64,000 bases of DNA, taken from Marispirochaeta sp963667435 (lineage in GTDB: Bacteria > Spirochaetota > Spirochaetia > JC444 > Marispirochaetaceae). The notes beneath the pieces are model-generated. The model was not told the origin of the DNA, searched no databases, and saw nothing but the letters and a program-made list of their open reading frames with translations. Shown here piece after piece: positions 60,781 to 64,000 of the stretch (positions are counted from its first letter, which is position 1; each line of letters opens with the position of its first letter). Both the position numbers and the translations under genes were made by a program. The stretch lies in NCBI GenBank assembly GCA_963667435.1, contig OY763414.1, positions 1,054,001 to 1,118,000 of the forward strand, read 5' to 3'.

Positions 60781-62610
60781 CTATTGAGGAAAGAACATCT
60801 GTTCCACATATCTATCCTGAAACTTCGGTGACGCTGAAAGCTCTATGTACTCCACCGTCGCAGCCAGATCCCCCAGGCTGGTGTAGCTCTGATCTGAGAG
60901 AAGAACCTGCACAGCCCCTGCCCCGGCAGTGTTACCGGCTGGTACAATTTTATCCTTTATTTCCCGGGGTAAAAGCCCGATTCCGACTGCACTGGCGGTG
61001 TTAATAAAACTTCCAAAGCCTCCAGCAAGAAACACCCGGTCTATACCCTCGGGACCAATACCGTATTCATCCAATAGAATATCTATTCCCGCCGCTACCG
61101 AAGCTTTGGCCAGTTGAACCTCCCTTACATCACGGGGAGTAAAAATAAGCGGTTGGTTATGCCGGTCTGAGGCAAACAGAAATCCGTCATCCGAAACCCG
61201 GGCAGCAAGAGCTGGCGGAACTGTTTCCGGAAGTTCATCAGGAGGCAGGAGCCGCCCGGTATAATCAACAATTCCAGTTTCTATAAGTATTGAAGCAAGA
61301 TCAATAATCCCGGAACCACAGATACCGAGAGGGGCATCATCAGCTATGGTAGAGACCATGATATCCCCCGCTGAAGATACCTCAATACCGCTTACCGCAC
61401 CGGGGATTCCCCCGAGACCGCAGGAGATGGTTGCACCTTCAAATGCCGGTCCTGCCGCGGTGGAGCAGGCTATCATCCGGCCTGCGTCACCTATAACAAG
61501 CTCCCCGTTGGTTCCAACGTCTATCAGTAATGACGGAGAATCTCCATGCATCAAACCTGTCGCAGCTATTCCAGCGGTTATATCCGCCCCGATAAAACCT
61601 GAAATTGACGGGAGCAGGATTACAGGCAGATAGTTAGGGATTCGGGGAAAAAGTTGAGAACTCGCCTCCAAGCGCTTTTCTGTAAAAACCGGGATAAAAG
61701 GAGAAACTGCTATATGCCGGGGGTCTACACCGGCAAGGAGATGCATCATTACGGTATTCCCCGCCACAGTCATACCCCTCAGATCCTCCCAGGCAATTTC
61801 CTCCTCTTCCACAAGGCGGAAAACCATGGTGGATATCTGTCTGCCAATCGCCCGCTGCAGAGGTTCCGGACCGGACTCTATTACCGCCTGTACCCGGGAA
61901 ATAACATCCCCGCCCCATGCTTTCTGCATGTTCAAGCCGGACACAACCCGGCAGACATTGCCATCTGTAAGATTTACAAGGTAGGCCACAACAGTGGTTG
62001 TGCCTATGTCCACAGCAATCCCGTAACCCCTGCCTGAATTTGGAGAAAGAACACCCCAGAGATGACCATCCAGGATCGAAATAGTCACCCCGTCGCGATG
62101 TTTCCTCATCATAACCATGAGCTCTTCAAGCAAAGGAAGCGGAACTGAGGCATCTGCAATTCCGTACTGTTCTTTGAGCGCTTCCCGGAATCGCACTTCA
62201 TCACAGCGCTGATCCTGCAGGGTAGGTTCGGACATAGTCAGCGGTGCTGTTTTCAGGGGAGATTCAATTTCCCCGTTATACACCTTGTGCTCCGTAACAA
62301 TCTTTACACCGTGGGATGTAAACAGCGGAGTGACGGTTAAATCTGCGGAAACATGAACCATGCAGGCAAGACGCTCACCCTTATCAAGCGAGTTTCGGGA
62401 AAGGAATTTTAACTCCTCTGTGCAGGGAGGAGGCACTGCAGCTCCCTCCAGCAAAACCCTGCATTTACCGCAAGTCCCATTGCCTCCGCAGGGTGCATCA
62501 AAATCAAAATCTTCAAAGCCCTGCAGGGCCTCCAGCAGATTTATACCGGATTCAACCGTTCTGGATTCTTCGCGACCTTCTCTGAGCAGGGTTATTTGTT
62601 TGGTGTTCAT
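60781..62610 (-). CDS. Reductive activator of corrinoid proteins (RamA/RACE type, DUF4445)
   Basis: A 609-aa protein with an N-terminal plant-type [2Fe-2S] domain (Cys41, Cys47, Cys50, Cys83 in APCGGNGTCGKC and LACMV), a linker, and the ASKHA-fold ATPase (GYGIAVDIGTTTVVAYLV, MTVAGNTVMMHLLAGVD, SLLIDVGTNGELVI, VFLAGGFGSFIN). Such enzymes use ATP to reduce inactive Co(II) corrinoid proteins to Co(I). It is the first gene of the operon. ATG 62610 is taken as start; an ATG seven codons earlier is possible, and neither has a clear ribosome site. Confidence 0.92.
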   Translation of the reverse strand: MNTKQITLLREGREESRTVESGINLLEALQGFEDFDFDAPCGGNGTCGKCRVLLEGAAVPPPCTEELKFLSRNSLDKGERLACMVHVSADLTVTPLFTSHGVKIVTEHKVYNGEIESPLKTAPLTMSEPTLQDQRCDEVRFREALKEQYGIADASVPLPLLEELMVMMRKHRDGVTISILDGHLWGVLSPNSGRGYGIAVDIGTTTVVAYLVNLTDGNVCRVVSGLNMQKAWGGDVISRVQAVIESGPEPLQRAIGRQISTMVFRLVEEEEIAWEDLRGMTVAGNTVMMHLLAGVDPRHIAVSPFIPVFTEKRLEASSQLFPRIPNYLPVILLPSISGFIGADITAGIAATGLMHGDSPSLLIDVGTNGELVIGDAGRMIACSTAAGPAFEGATISCGLGGIPGAVSGIEVSSAGDIMVSTIADDAPLGICGSGIIDLASILIETGIVDYTGRLLPPDELPETVPPALAARVSDDGFLFASDRHNQPLIFTPRDVREVQLAKASVAAGIDILLDEYGIGPEGIDRVFLAGGFGSFINTASAVGIGLLPREIKDKIVPAGNTAGAGAVQVLLSDQSYTSLGDLAATVEYIELSASPKFQDRYVEQMFFPQ

Positions 62611-62703
62611 ATATAGCCGGAATGATATCATGGGTCACAAAAATCGACATGGTAATTTATTTGCAAACTATGTAAATATATGGAGAAGTTTCAACAAGCT
62701 TGA

Positions 62704-62732
62704 TTGAACAGGTACTCCAATACTTGTATTAT
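62704..62732 (+). promoter_or_regulatory. Promoter with internal palindrome ahead of the TauE-type gene
   Basis: TTGAAC (62704-62709), 17-base spacer, TATTAT (62727-62732). The palindrome AATAC-TT-GTATT (62719-62730) lies in the spacer and -10 region, an ideal place for a repressor such as the GntR protein encoded downstream. Confidence 0.5.
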
Positions 62733-62767
62733 GTGTTATTACCTTCAAATTCAGGGGCCTGGTACTA

Positions 62768-63526
62768 ATGCTTGATTTTGTCTCATCATTCCATCTGTCG
62801 CCTCAATACTGGCTGCTGGTTATTCTATCTATTACAAGCCTGGGAGCAAATAAAACCGGACTTGAAGGACTGTCTCTGGTGGTTATTCCCGTCTTAGCTT
62901 CGGTATTCGGAGGTAAGGCATCTACAGGGGTGGTGCTGCCATTTCTTATTCTGGCAGACATTTTTGCTGTTTTTTCGTATCGAAAAGACATTCAATGGAA
63001 ATATCTTGTGCGGATACTTCCATGGAGTTTTCTTGGAATTTTAATTGCTCTTTTTGTAGGCGATAATGTCTCTGATCAGCTTTTTAAAATTTTGATTGCC
63101 TCGATCATCCTCTTACTTGTTCTGATTATGCTTTACAAGATGATCAGGAGAAGCCAATCTTCTTCTCATCGACACTGGTATATAACTGTATTCAGCGGCC
63201 TCCTGGGCGGCTTTTCTACTATGATTGGAAACGCTGCAGGTCCGGTTATGGCAGTCTTTTTTCTCTCCTTGAATCTTAAGAAAAATGAATATATTGCAAC
63301 CCGGGCCTGGTTTTTCTGGATAGTCAACCTGGTAAAGATACCTCTTCATGTCTTCGTCTGGCATACGATTAATGCCAAGACACTTACATTCAATCTTTTA
63401 CTATCTCCAGCTATCGCTGCGGGTGCACTCTTCGGTCTCTGGGTAGTTCAAAAAATACCAGACAAGCCGTATAGAGTATTTATTCTGGTAATTACCTTTC
63501 TTACCTCCTTATTAATGTTCCTTTAA
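62768..63526 (+). CDS. TauE/SafE-family anion exporter
   Basis: A 252-aa membrane protein with seven to eight TM segments in two repeats. The repeat landmarks are LGANKTGLEGLSLVVIPVLA near residue 25 and GGFSTMIGNAAGPVMAVFFL near 150, the TauE pattern. It is thought to export sulfite, sulfoacetate or similar organic anions. It is divergent from the corrinoid operon and followed 42 bases later by a GntR regulator; the three may share a substrate, but this is inference. Confidence 0.87.
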   Translation: MLDFVSSFHLSPQYWLLVILSITSLGANKTGLEGLSLVVIPVLASVFGGKASTGVVLPFLILADIFAVFSYRKDIQWKYLVRILPWSFLGILIALFVGDNVSDQLFKILIASIILLLVLIMLYKMIRRSQSSSHRHWYITVFSGLLGGFSTMIGNAAGPVMAVFFLSLNLKKNEYIATRAWFFWIVNLVKIPLHVFVWHTINAKTLTFNLLLSPAIAAGALFGLWVVQKIPDKPYRVFILVITFLTSLLMFL

Positions 63527-63568
63527 GCTATTCTGGACAAAAGAGGCCGGAGTTTTTATTATTGAAAA

Positions 63569-64000
63569 ATGGACTATTTATCAGATAATCAAACAATACT
63601 TGAAAAAATACAGCAGAAAACCGTAGTTTCCCAGGTTATGGAAAAAATAAAGGAACTTATAACCTCCGGAATGTACAAGCCGGGGGATAAAATTCCCACG
63701 GAACATGAACTTGCCGACCGGTTCGGAATCGGCCGGTCATCCATCCGGGAGGCAATAAAAATCTTCCAGCACCTGGGAATCCTGGAATCACGGGTTCCAA
63801 AGGGTACGTTCCTCTGTTCCCGCAGCCAGATATCCACAGAGGCAATAAGCTGGTCGCTTCTTCTTGGCGATGATGACATGTGGGAGATTATGGAACTACG
63901 GGAAATTATCGAAGAGAAAGCTTTCCGCTCAATGATGCACATCATACACACGGAACCGGCGAAGAGGGATGAGATAACCAGAGAACTGGAAAACCAGGTG
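63569..64000 (+). CDS. GntR-family (FadR subfamily) regulator, cut by window edge
   Basis: The first 144 codons are visible, open to the last base. The winged HTH reads SQVMEKIKELITSGMYKPGD, KIPTEHELADRFGIGRSSIR and EAIKIFQHLGILES. The start of the FCD sensor domain follows (DDDMWEIMELREIIEEKAF), which puts it in the FadR group that binds carboxylic acids. It begins 42 bases after the TauE-type gene and probably represses it through the upstream palindrome. The C-terminal half of the sensor lies outside. Confidence 0.88.
   Translation, partial: MDYLSDNQTILEKIQQKTVVSQVMEKIKELITSGMYKPGDKIPTEHELADRFGIGRSSIREAIKIFQHLGILESRVPKGTFLCSRSQISTEAISWSLLLGDDDMWEIMELREIIEEKAFRSMMHIIHTEPAKRDEITRELENQV

Noticed and set aside
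62632..62767. Cobalamin riboswitch ahead of the corrinoid operon
   Set aside because: No B12-box (AGCCAGGAGACCTGCC-like) sequence on the minus strand and too little space before the activase gene.
1..64000. tRNA, rRNA, CRISPR arrays, integrases or transposases
   Set aside because: None seen on reading both strands; no repeat-spacer pattern, no integrase or transposase motifs in any frame.

Overview
The window looks like chromosome of a free-living, carbohydrate-fermenting spirochaete (Spirochaetales, Sediminispirochaeta/Marispirochaeta-like). This is an inference from gene content: ABC sugar transport with an E. coli-type rhamnose isomerase, a fused E1 alpha/beta 2-oxoacid dehydrogenase, a eukaryotic-type UDPGP uridylyltransferase beside hisI, many DeoR and AraC regulators, TRAP transport and a corrinoid methyltransferase set. 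There are no rRNA, tRNA, CRISPR or phage genes. Base composition is near 50% GC and visibly more AT-rich between about 53 and 56 kb.

Layout. 1-9.1 kb (minus strand): L-rhamnose operon rhaS-rhaT-rhaP-rhaQ-rhaM-rhaA-aldolase-rhaB-PHP protein; rhaT carries a frameshift. 9.3-11.8 kb: a wrecked sensor kinase/AraC-type response regulator pair. 11.9-17.9 kb: an intact DeoR-E2-E3-E1 2-oxoacid dehydrogenase operon. 18.1-21.1 kb: a GC-rich palindromic patch, two broken secreted proteins, and a BrnT/BrnA pair whose toxin has a stop at codon 7. Six damaged genes thus lie within 13 kb while the operon among them is intact.

21.2-31.6 kb (minus): one operon for an ABC transporter, a NikR-like regulator lacking the NikR metal ligands, two DUF1989 proteins, a biotin-dependent urea/guanidine carboxylase and allophanate hydrolase, preceded by a textbook sigma-54 promoter. 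The two DUF1989 (CgdA/CgdB-type) genes point to guanidine rather than plain urea as the nitrogen source. 31.7-39.4 kb: HAD hydrolase, glucokinase, NudC, UDPGP enzyme, HisI, ferredoxin, a racemase and an ArsR-permease-thioredoxin cluster.

39.4-49.1 kb: hexuronate region. A minus-strand operon (DeoR regulator, SDR mannonate oxidoreductase, UxaC, UxaE) diverges from a plus-strand operon (HAD, LarA-family nickel-pincer epimerase, 6-phosphogluconate dehydrogenase). No mannonate dehydratase is present. The layout suggests a route fructuronate -> mannonate -> gluconate -> 6-phosphogluconate -> ribulose-5-phosphate that bypasses KDG. An aldo-keto reductase gene sits between two copies of the uxaE 3' end.

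50.2-56.1 kb: a 292-bp element with its own promoter, an 11-codon ORF, several hairpins and a terminator occurs twice (290/292 identical) in direct orientation. The copies bracket an AraC-TRAP-UroD-type methyltransferase island. 56.2-64 kb: a corrinoid methyl-transfer operon (reductive activase, PocR-AraC regulator, corrinoid protein, UroD-thioredoxin methyltransferase, CobW-type GTPase), a TauE-type permease and the start of a GntR regulator. The best candidates for undescribed biology are the twin structured RNA with its island, the Ni-epimerase hexuronate route, and the guanidine operon with its RHH regulator and sigma-54 control region.
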